From CAZUXY01 sp964624235 (GTDB lineage: Bacteria > Spirochaetota > UBA4802 > UBA5368): a stretch of DNA of 64,000 nt. Location: assembly GCA_964624235.1 (NCBI GenBank), contig CAZUXY010000008.1, positions 23,308 through 87,307 on the forward strand, given 5' to 3'. The translations under genes and the position numbers were made by a program. Positions 1 through 8,651 of the stretch are shown here, one piece after another. The notes beneath the pieces were generated by a model. The model ran no database searches and was not told the DNA's origin. It saw nothing but the letters and a program-made list of their open reading frames with translations. Each line of letters opens with the position of its first letter. The stretch's first letter is position 1.

Positions 1-2081
1 GAACGTATATCCAGCGTCCATCTGCGTATACCGAAGGGGTCGCGGGCCCTTGTATACAGGGTCAGTATGTCGTTTTCACCGTCCCCGTCAGGGGAAAAAA
101 GCGCCGGTGAATAATCCAGCTCCGTTTCAGGGGGTGTGCTGTCGATTACCATCATTTTAGTAAAGGAGGCCGGCGTGTTGCCGCTGTCGAATGTCGTTTG
201 CAGTGTGTAGTAGTAAATACCGTCTTTCATAGGGACGCCGGCGGCATTACGGCCGTTCCACTGGAGGAGCCGCTGGAATTCCTTCGTCCCCGGAATTTCC
301 ATGACAGTCTTTTTTTCGCTGTTTTCTATGAGAACCTTCCAGGATTCAAGTCCGGCTGTTTTCGACAGGTTCATGAAAAACCGGACTTCCCCGTTGTCCG
401 CCAGGGACACATAATCTGAAGCGCAGGAGATGTCGGCGGTTTCATATTTTCGTGTCAGCGAGATATTTCTGAGGGTCCTGCGCGCGCTGTTGCCGGCCCT
501 GTCCCTCGATTGGATGGTGTAGGTGTACAGGCCTTCAGGCACGTTGTTGCCGTCGCCGTCTTTTCCGTTCCATTTGAAAACCTGCGGGACCTCATTTCCT
601 TTCCAGGAAAAAGTGCGTACCACCGTGCCGTCTGCGCCTGCGAATTCCGCCTTCCATTGGTCGTCGGGGGATGATTTCACGGACTGCCTGATTATAAGCA
701 AATCTTTTCTGCCGTCACCGTTGGGAGAAAAGAGCGTGTCATCGGCGATTAGCTCGATTTCCGGGTGCGTGTTGTCCACATGAACAATGCCGCTGATCGC
801 GGGTGATATATTGTCTCTTTCGTCCCATACCAGAAAGGTCCATGTGTATTTTCCGTCGGGGACGATTTTTCCCCGCGCATCGGTGCCGTCCCAGTAAATC
901 CTCTTCGGCACCACCAGGGATTCTTTTTTCGACCATAGTTTCCTGACGAGGGATCGGATACCTGCGCTTTCATCCATTTCCCTTTCCGAAAGCCGGTATT
1001 CCCGGATTTCCCTCCCATCCGAATCAAGGATGCGGAGCTTCCATCCCCTTATGCGGCTTTTATCGTCGATGGAGGTGGTAAAGATGCAGAAGTCGTTGAT
1101 GCCGTCGTAGTTGGGTGATAGATATTTCTCCGATGATCCGATCCGTACGACCGGGGGTTCACGGTCCAGGCGCCCGTAAATAAAGCTCAGGCCGAAGCTG
1201 TGGGTCAATTCGGTTTTGTTATGATAGCCCAGTCCGTAATTGAGACGCAGTTCATTTTCGGCCAGATACAGACGGTAACCGGCTCCCAGGGTGTACCGGC
1301 AGTAACGGTATTCGGGCGGGAGGATGATCCCCGCTCTCAGGACATACGAACCGGCGATAGTGGACTCCAGACCGCATTTGACCGGAAAATCCTCCAGATC
1401 GAACCCGGAAGAGATATCATTGAAAAACCTGATATGGACTACCGGGTCCCTGTAGAACAGGAAACTGTATCCCGCCGATAACAACGAAAGGTCGGCATGT
1501 TCTCCCATGGTGCCGCCGCGTATCCCCGCGCGGAGATTAACTCCCAGGGAAGGTTCGAAAATACCGAAACCTTTGAAACCGCGGGTGCCTGGACCCATCA
1601 TATAGATCGCCCCCATGGAAGCTCCGAACCAGCGGACACTGGAGGAAGAGTCTTCACCTGACAAAAAGTCCAGCGCGGCGCCGAGCATGAGTTTCCTGGT
1701 GATATCCCTGGCGTTTCCCAGAGACAGAAGGCAGGCTTTTTCGGTATCACGGCTTTGACTCAATGATAAATAGTTGAAACCAAGGCCGAAGCTGCCGTAT
1801 GAGGTAGGAATTACGGCGTTCACTCCGGAATAACCGTATTTCCCCATGGGAGAAACGTAGTTGAGGTTGAACTCCATTCTCTCCAGGGCCGCAATGGATG
1901 CCGGATTCAGAAAAAAAAGGTCCGAGTCGGTCATGCCGATACCGGTACCACCCCTGCCCAGCGACTGGGCTGAATTCCCTAACAGCATCAGGTCTTTTCC
2001 GCTGTGGTTCAGGGCACCGGTCCCGGGTGAGTGAATACACAACAGCAAAACTAACGGAGCTACATATCGGCGTATCAACAT
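1..2081 (-). CDS. Outer-membrane PorV/PorQ-like barrel protein with FlgD-type Ig repeats, 3' end outside window
   Basis: The frame is open from the ATG at 2081 leftwards to the window edge (693 codons, no stop), so the C-terminus is missing. The N-terminus (MLIRRYVAPLVLLL) is a typical signal peptide. About 300 residues of amphipathic, aromatic-rich sequence follow; the early stretch around GRGGTGIG and the NPAS segment resembles the PorV/PorQ/UPF0164 family of outer-membrane barrels. Next come FlgD-like Ig units, each with a calcium-site-like FSPNGDG or FSPDGDG motif and a WNGKDGDG-type turn; at least three are visible. Family knowledge: such proteins sit in the outer membrane or carry surface Ig repeats, often with secretion systems. 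A specific function cannot be assigned. It lies alone, divergent from the CoA-transferase gene. Start choice rests on the signal peptide; the ribosome site is weak. Confidence 0.75.
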   Translation of the reverse strand, partial: MLIRRYVAPLVLLLCIHSPGTGALNHSGKDLMLLGNSAQSLGRGGTGIGMTDSDLFFLNPASIAALERMEFNLNYVSPMGKYGYSGVNAVIPTSYGSFGLGFNYLSLSQSRDTEKACLLSLGNARDITRKLMLGAALDFLSGEDSSSSVRWFGASMGAIYMMGPGTRGFKGFGIFEPSLGVNLRAGIRGGTMGEHADLSLLSAGYSFLFYRDPVVHIRFFNDISSGFDLEDFPVKCGLESTIAGSYVLRAGIILPPEYRYCRYTLGAGYRLYLAENELRLNYGLGYHNKTELTHSFGLSFIYGRLDREPPVVRIGSSEKYLSPNYDGINDFCIFTTSIDDKSRIRGWKLRILDSDGREIREYRLSEREMDESAGIRSLVRKLWSKKESLVVPKRIYWDGTDARGKIVPDGKYTWTFLVWDERDNISPAISGIVHVDNTHPEIELIADDTLFSPNGDGRKDLLIIRQSVKSSPDDQWKAEFAGADGTVVRTFSWKGNEVPQVFKWNGKDGDGNNVPEGLYTYTIQSRDRAGNSARRTLRNISLTRKYETADISCASDYVSLADNGEVRFFMNLSKTAGLESWKVLIENSEKKTVMEIPGTKEFQRLLQWNGRNAAGVPMKDGIYYYTLQTTFDSGNTPASFTKMMVIDSTPPETELDYSPALFSPDGDGENDILTLYTRARDPFGIRRWTLDIR

Positions 2082-2560
2082 GCTGGTTTTCTTTCTGTTC
2101 AGGAAGAAATCGCCGTCCCTTGGGTGTTTCTACCTCTCAGGGCAGCGGATAAAAATGTTTTGTGAGGCCGCTTCCTTTATGCTATAATTGCAGAAAAGGA
2201 AGCATTCCCGGAACAGGGGCGCCAGGCGCCTTTTCAGTCCCGGAGGGACCTCCCCGAAAGCATCGGTCTATCAAAGATAGCATGGGCCCCGGTCCCGTCA
2301 AGGTTTTTAGATTATGTGCAAGGGTCGTTTCTTCATATTGTAATATAAGCGCAATAAGGNNNNNNNNNNATTGAATATTAAAAAAAATGTATCATCCATA
2401 TATAAATTAGAAAAATAAAATTGACCTGCGGAAATCATGGGGAATAATCAACAACAAACCGGAATGGATGGTGTCTTCGGAAAAGATTACAATAATCCAT
2501 ATTTTGCAGCTTGTGATCTGAGGCGGAGTTCCGAAAGAAGCGGTACGGGGCCTGGGTGAA
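2082..2560. other. Intergenic region containing an assembly gap
   Basis: This 479-base spacer separates the divergent barrel-protein and CoA-transferase genes. A 10-N run occupies 2360-2369, a conventional placeholder for a scaffold gap of unknown length, so a gene could be missing here. The right half (2370-2510) is AT-rich and would suit a promoter for the rightward operon. I see no convincing ORF, RNA or -35/-10 pair. Confidence 0.7.
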
Positions 2561-4465
2561 ATGGATCAGGTAAATAAAAAATCAAGGCTTGACGAAATCA
2601 AGAAGCTCTTTCCTGAAAAGTTTTTGCCCGAGGAAAAGGTTTTCAGCCGGATAAACCGGGGGGACCGCATTTTTATAGGAACCGCCTGCGGTGAACCTCA
2701 GTACCTTGTAAAGGCGCTGGTTGATTACGCCGCTTCATACCCCAAAGCCTTTTTCGACGCCGAGGTCATCCACGTATGGACGCTCGGTGTGGCGCCTTAT
2801 ACCGACGAGAAATTCAAATATAACTTCAGGCACAACTCGTTTTTTGTAGGGAACAATACCAGGGAGGCGGTGAATGAGGGGCTGGCAGACTACACCCCCA
2901 TATTCCTTTCCGCGGTACCGGAACTCATCAGCCGCAGGATGGTTGATATCGATGTCGCTCTCGTACAGACATCACTCCCCGACGAACACGGTTACCTGAG
3001 CCTGGGAGTAAGCGTTGATATCGTCAAGGCGGCGGTGGAAAGCGCACAGCTGGTGATTGCCCAGGTCAATACCATGATGCCGCGGGTGCACGGGGACGGG
3101 TTCCTGCATATAAGTGATATCGATTTCATTATACCGCATGACGAACCGCTGCTGGAATTCAACACCGATGTGCCCGACGAGATTGCCGAGCGTATAGGCA
3201 AATACGTGGCCAGGATCGTCCAGGACGGCGACACGATTCAGGTGGGCTACGGAAGCGTGCCCAATGCCGTTATCGCGAACCTCGCGGACAAGAAAAACCT
3301 GGGCGTGCACACCGAACTTTTGTCCGACGGCCTTGTGGAACTGATCAAATGCGGCGCGGTCAATAATACCAGGAAGACCGTCGACCGGGGAAAGACCGTC
3401 GCCGCTTTCTGCATGGGGAAACAATCCACCTATGAATTTATCCATGATAATCCGAACGTGGAGTTCAGGACCATTGAATACACCAACAATCCCATGACCA
3501 TCGCGAGCATTAAAAACATGACGGCCATCAACGCGGCGTTGCAGATAGACCTTACCGGCCAGGCGACGGCCGAATCCATCGGTCATGTTTTTTTCAGCGG
3601 GATCGGGGGACAGGCGGATTTCATGAGGGGCGCGGTGATGGCGCCGGGCGGTAAAACCATCCTCACCATAAGGTCCACCTCGAACGACGGGGAACAGTCA
3701 CGCTTCGTGCCGTTCCTCAGCGAAGGTGCGGGCGTTACCCTGGGAAGGGGCGATATCCATTATGTGGTCACCGAGTTCGGCATCGCCTACCTCCACGGCA
3801 AGAACATAAGGGAAAGAGCGATGGACCTGATCGCAATCGCGCATCCAAAATTCAGGCCGTGGCTGATAGAACAGGCGAAGAAACTGGGGCTGATCTATAA
3901 AGACCAGGCGTTCATCCCCGGCAAGAAGGGGGACTACCCTGAAAATCTCGAGACGAACAGGACCACCAGGAGCGGGCTGAACCTTTTAATGAGACCGGTG
4001 AAGATCAGCGACGAGCCCCTGTTAAAGGACTTCTTTTACTCCCTCTCGGACAAGAGCATCTACCGGCGCTTCATCTCCACCCGCAAAGACATGCATCATG
4101 AGCGCCTGCAGGAGTTCGTCATCATCGACAACACGAGGGAACTGGTCATTCTTGCATGCATAGAACAGGTGCAGAAAGAAACGGTCGTCGGCATGGCACA
4201 GTACGGCAAACAGGAGTTTTCTCACACGGCCGAGGTCGCCATCGTGGTAAGGGACGATTTTCAGGGAAAGGGGGTCGGTACCGAACTGCTTTCTTACGTG
4301 ACCTTCCTGGCGAAGAAGGAGGGGCTGCTGGGTTTCACCGCCGAGGTTCTGGTAGAGAACCGGCCCATGCTGCACCTTTTCGAAAAGATGGGATTCTATA
4401 TCGAAAAAAGGAGTGGTGCCGGCGTGTATGAATTAAAGATGCAGTTCAGAGGAGAGACGCTATGA
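2561..4465 (+). CDS. Acetyl-CoA hydrolase/transferase family protein fused to a C-terminal GNAT acetyltransferase
   Basis: 634 residues. Residues 1 to about 460 are an acetyl-CoA hydrolase/CoA-transferase fold, with the class's GIGGQADF glycine motif near residue 348 and TEFGIAYLHG near residue 408. Such enzymes move CoA between acyl-CoAs and acetate, succinate or 4-hydroxybutyrate; the exact substrate cannot be read here. From about residue 478 (RPVKISDEPLLKDFF) a GNAT domain begins, with the acetyl-CoA pyrophosphate motif RDDFQGKGVGTELL near residue 563 and the C-terminal NRPMLHLFEKMGF element. Its stop overlaps the start of the acyl-CoA synthetase gene by 4 bases (ATGA), so the two are translationally coupled. 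The GNAT may acetylate lysines on partner enzymes or act on a small molecule; this is inference. The ATG has only a weak ribosome site. Confidence 0.85.
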   Translation: MDQVNKKSRLDEIKKLFPEKFLPEEKVFSRINRGDRIFIGTACGEPQYLVKALVDYAASYPKAFFDAEVIHVWTLGVAPYTDEKFKYNFRHNSFFVGNNTREAVNEGLADYTPIFLSAVPELISRRMVDIDVALVQTSLPDEHGYLSLGVSVDIVKAAVESAQLVIAQVNTMMPRVHGDGFLHISDIDFIIPHDEPLLEFNTDVPDEIAERIGKYVARIVQDGDTIQVGYGSVPNAVIANLADKKNLGVHTELLSDGLVELIKCGAVNNTRKTVDRGKTVAAFCMGKQSTYEFIHDNPNVEFRTIEYTNNPMTIASIKNMTAINAALQIDLTGQATAESIGHVFFSGIGGQADFMRGAVMAPGGKTILTIRSTSNDGEQSRFVPFLSEGAGVTLGRGDIHYVVTEFGIAYLHGKNIRERAMDLIAIAHPKFRPWLIEQAKKLGLIYKDQAFIPGKKGDYPENLETNRTTRSGLNLLMRPVKISDEPLLKDFFYSLSDKSIYRRFISTRKDMHHERLQEFVIIDNTRELVILACIEQVQKETVVGMAQYGKQEFSHTAEVAIVVRDDFQGKGVGTELLSYVTFLAKKEGLLGFTAEVLVENRPMLHLFEKMGFYIEKRSGAGVYELKMQFRGETL

Positions 4466-6606
4466 AAGAGCGATCTGATATGAGCCTGTTATTTGAACCT
4501 AAAAGTGTTGCGATCATAGGGGCATCCTCAAAACCGGGCAAGATAGGGTACAGTGTGGTAAGAAACATCAAGCAGGGCGGTTTCAGGGGGAAAATATACC
4601 CCGTGAATCCCCAGGGAGGGGAAATACTCGGCACCAGGGTTTATCCCAATATCAAGGATATCGATGACAGTATCGACGTGGCAACGATCACCGTTCCCGC
4701 CAAGCTGGCCTTTAACGCGGTAAAGGAATGCGCCGACAAGGGGGTCAGGCATATACAGATAATCACCTCGGGTTTTTCCGAGATCGGCGAGGTCGAACTG
4801 GAAAGAAAAATTGTAGAATACGCCAGGTCTAAAGGCTCCCGAATACTGGGACCCAATATTTTCGGGGTGTTTTCGGCATCATCAAGTTACAATTCGACGT
4901 TTTCCGCATCGAGCATTATGAAGGGACATGTGGCCATCCTCACACAGAGCGGCGCACTGGGAATCGCAATGATCGGCAGGACCGCCATCGAAAATATCGG
5001 TCTTTCCACCATCATTTCGACGGGAAACAAGGCCGATATCGATGAGGCGGACTGTCTGGAATATATAGTAAACCAGGAACAGACCAAGGTCATCCTGATG
5101 TATATCGAAGGGATAAAGGAAGGCGAGCGTTTCATAGACGCCGTCAGGGCGGCCACCAGGATGAAACCGGTGGTGGTGATCAAGACCGGCCGTTCAAAAA
5201 GGGGCGCACAGGCGGCGGCGTCACACACGGGTTCGCTTGCGGGAGCCGACGAGATTACCGACGCCATACTCAAGCAGTGCGGCATCCTGCGTGCCGAAAA
5301 CCTGCAGGAAGCCTTCGACTGGTGCAAATTCCTCGCCGACGCCCCCGTTCCCAGGGGACCCAACGGTGTCATCGTTACCAACGGCGGAGGGGTCGGCGTT
5401 ATGGCGACCGACGCCTGCGAAAAATACGGTGTAGAGCTTTACGACGACCAGGTTATCCTCAAGGAAGTCTTTGCCCCCGCGACGCCCGACTTCGGATCGC
5501 TGAAAAATCCCATTGATATTACCGGCAGCGCCGATTCGGCGGCATACGCGCTGGCCCTTTCCGCACCGGCGAAAAGCGGGCAGATGCACAATACCATGGC
5601 GCTCTATTGTGAAACCGCCACCTTCGACTCTGAAAATCTGATACCCATGATAAGGGAAACCTACAACAACCATATGGCAAGCGGGACCCCGGTGGTGTAC
5701 GCTATCATCGGGGGCGAGTCGGTACGGAACGCGATAGACGTCTTGAGCAGGGAAAAGGTCCCGGTGTATCCGGACCCCTATGAGGCCATTTCATGCATGG
5801 GGGCGCTCTACCGTTATCACAATTTCAACCTCGAGAGAGACGACTCGGTGGATGAAGCGTCCATAGACACGGCAGTCATAGAGAAAGTAATCGACGGCGC
5901 CCTGGCGGAAAACCGCAGCTTCCTGCTGGCCAACGAAGGGCAGGAGGTGATGCGGGCGGCGGGTATCATGATTCCCGGCGCCGCCATCGCGAAAAACATC
6001 AACGAGGCCGTCCGTCAGGCGGAAATCATCGGTTACCCGGTGGTTATGAAAATCATGTCCCGCGACATACTCCACAAGAGCGATGCCGGAGGAGTCGCCC
6101 TGGATATCCTGAATAAAAACGAGGTGCTGGACGCCTATGAAGCGATAATGAGAAATTGTAAATCCTATAAGCCCGATGCGGTCATCGACGGGATCGAAAT
6201 ATGCGAAATGGTGAAAAAAGGCACCGAGCTTATCATCGGGGCGCGCAAGGATCCGCAGATGGGTCCTATCGTCATGTGCGGACTCGGCGGGATCTATGTG
6301 GAAGTTATGAAGGATGTGAGTTTCAGGTATGCGGAGCTCAACCGCAGGGAGGTCGTTAAAATGCTGTCGGAGGTCAGATCGTATTCCCTGCTCCTTGGTG
6401 TCCGCGGCGAAGACCAGAAAGATATTGACGCGGTAGTGGACACCATTATTAAAACAGCCACTATTATACGCAGGATCAACAGGATTACCGATATAGAAAT
6501 CAATCCGGTGGTGGTATACGAGAAGGGCAGGGGATTGAAGGCCGTGGATGTACGTATACTCATTTCAAAACAGGGAGAAGCGGGAGTGGAGCCGCACCAC
6601 CGCTGA
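4462..6606 (+). CDS. ADP-forming acetate/acyl-CoA synthetase (fused alpha-beta, NDP-forming)
   Basis: 714 residues. In order: CoA-binding Rossmann domain (about 8-135, starting SVAIIGASSKPGKIG), succinyl-CoA-ligase-like domain (about 155-290) with the phospho-histidine motif ASHTGSLAG (His255), and an ATP-grasp domain (about 485-700) ending IEINPVVV. The reaction is acyl-CoA + ADP + Pi to acid + CoA + ATP, conserving energy from acetyl-CoA in the cytosol. GAGGAGA lies 7-8 bases before the ATG at 4462; a second ATG at 4480 is the alternative. Many bacterial homologues (the Pat/YfiQ type) carry a C-terminal GNAT. This one ends without it, while the immediately upstream gene has a GNAT tail. The substrate could be acetate or a branched or aryl acid. 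Confidence 0.9.
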   Translation: MKERSDMSLLFEPKSVAIIGASSKPGKIGYSVVRNIKQGGFRGKIYPVNPQGGEILGTRVYPNIKDIDDSIDVATITVPAKLAFNAVKECADKGVRHIQIITSGFSEIGEVELERKIVEYARSKGSRILGPNIFGVFSASSSYNSTFSASSIMKGHVAILTQSGALGIAMIGRTAIENIGLSTIISTGNKADIDEADCLEYIVNQEQTKVILMYIEGIKEGERFIDAVRAATRMKPVVVIKTGRSKRGAQAAASHTGSLAGADEITDAILKQCGILRAENLQEAFDWCKFLADAPVPRGPNGVIVTNGGGVGVMATDACEKYGVELYDDQVILKEVFAPATPDFGSLKNPIDITGSADSAAYALALSAPAKSGQMHNTMALYCETATFDSENLIPMIRETYNNHMASGTPVVYAIIGGESVRNAIDVLSREKVPVYPDPYEAISCMGALYRYHNFNLERDDSVDEASIDTAVIEKVIDGALAENRSFLLANEGQEVMRAAGIMIPGAAIAKNINEAVRQAEIIGYPVVMKIMSRDILHKSDAGGVALDILNKNEVLDAYEAIMRNCKSYKPDAVIDGIEICEMVKKGTELIIGARKDPQMGPIVMCGLGGIYVEVMKDVSFRYAELNRREVVKMLSEVRSYSLLLGVRGEDQKDIDAVVDTIIKTATIIRRINRITDIEINPVVVYEKGRGLKAVDVRILISKQGEAGVEPHHR

Positions 6607-6648
6607 GTAGGAGCCCGGCATCGGATAACGGGGACGAGGGGTAAAGGC

Positions 6649-6676
6649 TTGACATGGAATTACGCCGTGATACAGT
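6649..6676 (+). promoter_or_regulatory. Candidate sigma-70 promoter for the DRTGG protein gene
   Basis: TTGACA at 6649-6654 is followed after 16 bases by TACAGT at 6671-6676. It lies about 45 bases before the ATG at 6720 and would give that gene its own start within the cluster. Confidence 0.5.
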
Positions 6677-6719
6677 CATAAGTGTCACTGTCCATTGTTT
6701 ATGCAACTAAGGGGGGGGT

Positions 6720-7754
6720 ATGGAAAAACTAGTGATTGCATCTTCCAGAGAAAGCGCGGGAAAAACCAGTGTTGTAATCGGGATTGCCAGAACCGCGGGT
6801 AAATCCTATGGATACATTAAACCCTTCGGTGACAGGCTGCTCTACCGCAAGAAGCGGCTGTGGGACTACGATGCCGCCCTCGTGACCAATGTGCTGGGAC
6901 TCAATGAAAACCCGGAGGACATAACCATCGGTTTCGAACATTCGAAACTGCGTTACATGTATGACGAACAGCGGATCAATGAAAAAATCCAGGAACTGGT
7001 TGTCACCACCAGCAAAAACAAAGACCTGCTCTTCATAGAATCGGGAAAAGACCTTTCATACGGCATTTCAGTACATCTCGACGCACTCTCCATCGCCGAG
7101 AGTACCAGGGCCAGGCTCGTGGTGATGGTCAGCGGCGGTGACGACGGTATTGTCGATGATATCATTTTTCTAAAAAACCATATCGAAACCTCCAGGGTGG
7201 ACTTCAGAGGCGTGATAATAAATAAAATACATGATCTCGACGACTTTAAGAACACCTATCTCGGCGCAATTGAAAAATCCGGAATACCGATACTGGGCAT
7301 GATCCCCTATGAGTCGAGCCTTAGAAATTTCACGGTGGGATATCTATCGGAATGCCTCTTCGCGAAAGTTATTGCCGGAGAAGGAGGGCTCAACAACGTG
7401 GTAAAGAACATCTTCGTCGGCGCCATGTCGATGAACGAGGCGTTAAGGAACCCTCTGTTCAATAAAGACAACCGCCTGGTCATTACCAGCGGCGACCGCA
7501 GTGATATGGTCCTGGCGTCGCTGGAACCCATAACCATAGGCATACTGCTGACCAATAACATACTCCCTCCGTCGAATATCATCGCCAAAGCCTCAGAGAT
7601 GAACATCCCTCTGCTTCTGGTGCCCTCGGACACGTATCAGGTGGCGAGGCAGATCGATCTCATGGAACCGCTCCTGACGCGCGACAGTACGGAGAGCCTG
7701 GGATTGATAACCGAATTGGTCAAGAAGCACGTTAAGGTGGACGCCATAGTATAG
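6720..7754 (+). CDS. BioD-like P-loop (AAA_26) and DRTGG-domain protein, phosphotransacetylase N-terminal type
   Basis: 344 residues. Residues 1-210 form a dethiobiotin-synthetase-like ATPase with a Walker A variant, SSRESAGKTS, at the N-terminus. From about residue 215 a DRTGG domain follows (NPLFNKDNRLVITSGDRSDMVLASL). The same two domains form the regulatory N-terminus of long phosphotransacetylases, but no Pta catalytic domain is present. Stand-alone versions are usually annotated as phosphotransacetylase-family proteins of unknown activity. Position just after an ADP-forming acyl-CoA synthetase suggests a nucleotide-sensing role in acyl-CoA metabolism; that is inference. Its ATG follows a G-rich tract that serves as ribosome site. 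Confidence 0.8.
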   Translation: MEKLVIASSRESAGKTSVVIGIARTAGKSYGYIKPFGDRLLYRKKRLWDYDAALVTNVLGLNENPEDITIGFEHSKLRYMYDEQRINEKIQELVVTTSKNKDLLFIESGKDLSYGISVHLDALSIAESTRARLVVMVSGGDDGIVDDIIFLKNHIETSRVDFRGVIINKIHDLDDFKNTYLGAIEKSGIPILGMIPYESSLRNFTVGYLSECLFAKVIAGEGGLNNVVKNIFVGAMSMNEALRNPLFNKDNRLVITSGDRSDMVLASLEPITIGILLTNNILPPSNIIAKASEMNIPLLLVPSDTYQVARQIDLMEPLLTRDSTESLGLITELVKKHVKVDAIV

Positions 7755-7769
7755 CCGCAACCCCGAAAA

Positions 7770-7787
7770 GGCGGGCGATTTCCCGCC
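7770..7787 (+). terminator. Hairpin after the DRTGG gene
   Basis: GGCGGG (7770-7775), six-base loop, CCCGCC (7782-7787), then CCTTT. The T run is short, so this is a modest terminator candidate 15 bases after the stop codon. Confidence 0.5.
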
Positions 7788-7790
7788 CCT

Positions 7791-8099
7791 TTGCTGTGTG
7801 CCGTACTGTTTGCCCCGCATCCCGTGTGCGGGTTCCGCTGGCAGGAATACTTCAGCCGAGAGTTCAATGAGATCGGATCTGTAAAATATAAAAACGGGCT
7901 GCGGATATCCATGCACCCCGGCCGGGACATCGCGCGGAATTCCCCGCGGGAGTATGTGTACCGGAATCCATTTGAGGAGCTGCTCTGTTACGCTGAACCG
8001 CGGTATCTCGTGGGGCTGGATACCGATACGAATATCCGGATTCAAGTCGGCGGCGCGTATTGCAGCTCCGCGAGTGTGCGCACCACCGATTCCACATGA
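7791..8099 (+). CDS. Doubtful small ORF overlapping the 3' end of the peroxiredoxin gene
   Basis: The 287-base spacer between the DRTGG gene and the peroxiredoxin holds a 102-codon frame opening with TTG directly after the hairpin. Its codons are rich in C/G third positions like neighbouring genes, and its middle (RWQEYFSREF, RISMHPGRDIA) is not obviously random. However, it has no ribosome site, no family I recognise, and overlaps the antisense peroxiredoxin by 58 bases. It may be a remnant of a lost gene or chance. Listed only so the spacer is described. Confidence 0.15.
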   Translation: MLCAVLFAPHPVCGFRWQEYFSREFNEIGSVKYKNGLRISMHPGRDIARNSPREYVYRNPFEELLCYAEPRYLVGLDTDTNIRIQVGGAYCSSASVRTTDST

Positions 8100-8539
8100 C
8101 CGTTGACTTTGACCTTGTCCCATCGGAACCTGATAATCCCCTTCGGATCGATCAGGATGGTGCTCCTGGCCACCCCCATGCTTTCCCGGCCGTACATTTT
8201 TTTTGAACCCCAGACCCCGTACTTCTCCATGACCCTGTGGTCCTGATCGCTGAGCAGGGTGACCCTGAGTTTGTGCTTGTCGTAAAAACGGCAGTGACTT
8301 TCAGGAGAGTCGGGGCTTACGCCCAGCACCGCGGCGCCCAGTTTTTCCAGCTCCTTTATGCTTGCCGAGAAATCGATCGCTTCGAGGGTGCATCCGCTGG
8401 TGTTGTCTTTCGGGTAGAAATAGAGCACCACCCATTTGCCCGTATAATCCCTGAGACAGGTCTCGTTTCGGTCTTTGTCGGGAAGGCAGAATGCCGGGGC
8501 GGCATCACCGGCTTGTGGCTTGCCTGCGGTTTCTTTCAT
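8042..8539 (-). CDS. bcp: Thioredoxin-dependent thiol peroxidase, Bcp/PrxQ-type peroxiredoxin
   Basis: 165 residues from the ATG at 8539, which has GGAG about 10 bases upstream; a GTG at 8554 is the alternative. The PrxQ signature PKDNTSGCT carries the peroxidatic Cys50, followed by GVSPDSPESH and LLSDQDHRVMEKYGVWG. It reduces hydroperoxides in the cytosol using thioredoxin or another thiol. In many Bcp proteins a resolving Cys lies five residues after the peroxidatic one; here that position is Ile55 (GCTLEAIDF). Cys83 (SHCRF) sits near the place used by the other PrxQ subtype and could resolve instead; otherwise it would be a 1-Cys enzyme. It is transcribed alone, downstream of the gdhA terminator. 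Confidence 0.9.
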   Translation of the reverse strand: MKETAGKPQAGDAAPAFCLPDKDRNETCLRDYTGKWVVLYFYPKDNTSGCTLEAIDFSASIKELEKLGAAVLGVSPDSPESHCRFYDKHKLRVTLLSDQDHRVMEKYGVWGSKKMYGRESMGVARSTILIDPKGIIRFRWDKVKVNGHVESVVRTLAELQYAPPT

Positions 8540-8586
8540 GGCCTTGTTCTCCACTGTCCGCGGATTCGGATCATGTCAAAAAATAA

Positions 8587-8614
8587 CGCGGTGCTTCCTT
8601 TATGGAAGCCCGCG
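8587..8614 (-). terminator. Rho-independent terminator of gdhA
   Basis: Read leftwards: CGCGGGCTTCC, loop ATAAA, GGAAGCACCGCG with one bulge, then TTATTTTTT (8577-8586). Strong stem and T tract, 38 bases after the gdhA stop. Confidence 0.85.
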
Positions 8615-8651
8615 CTATGTATGGGCTGTAATCGTGGAAATTTCAATACAT

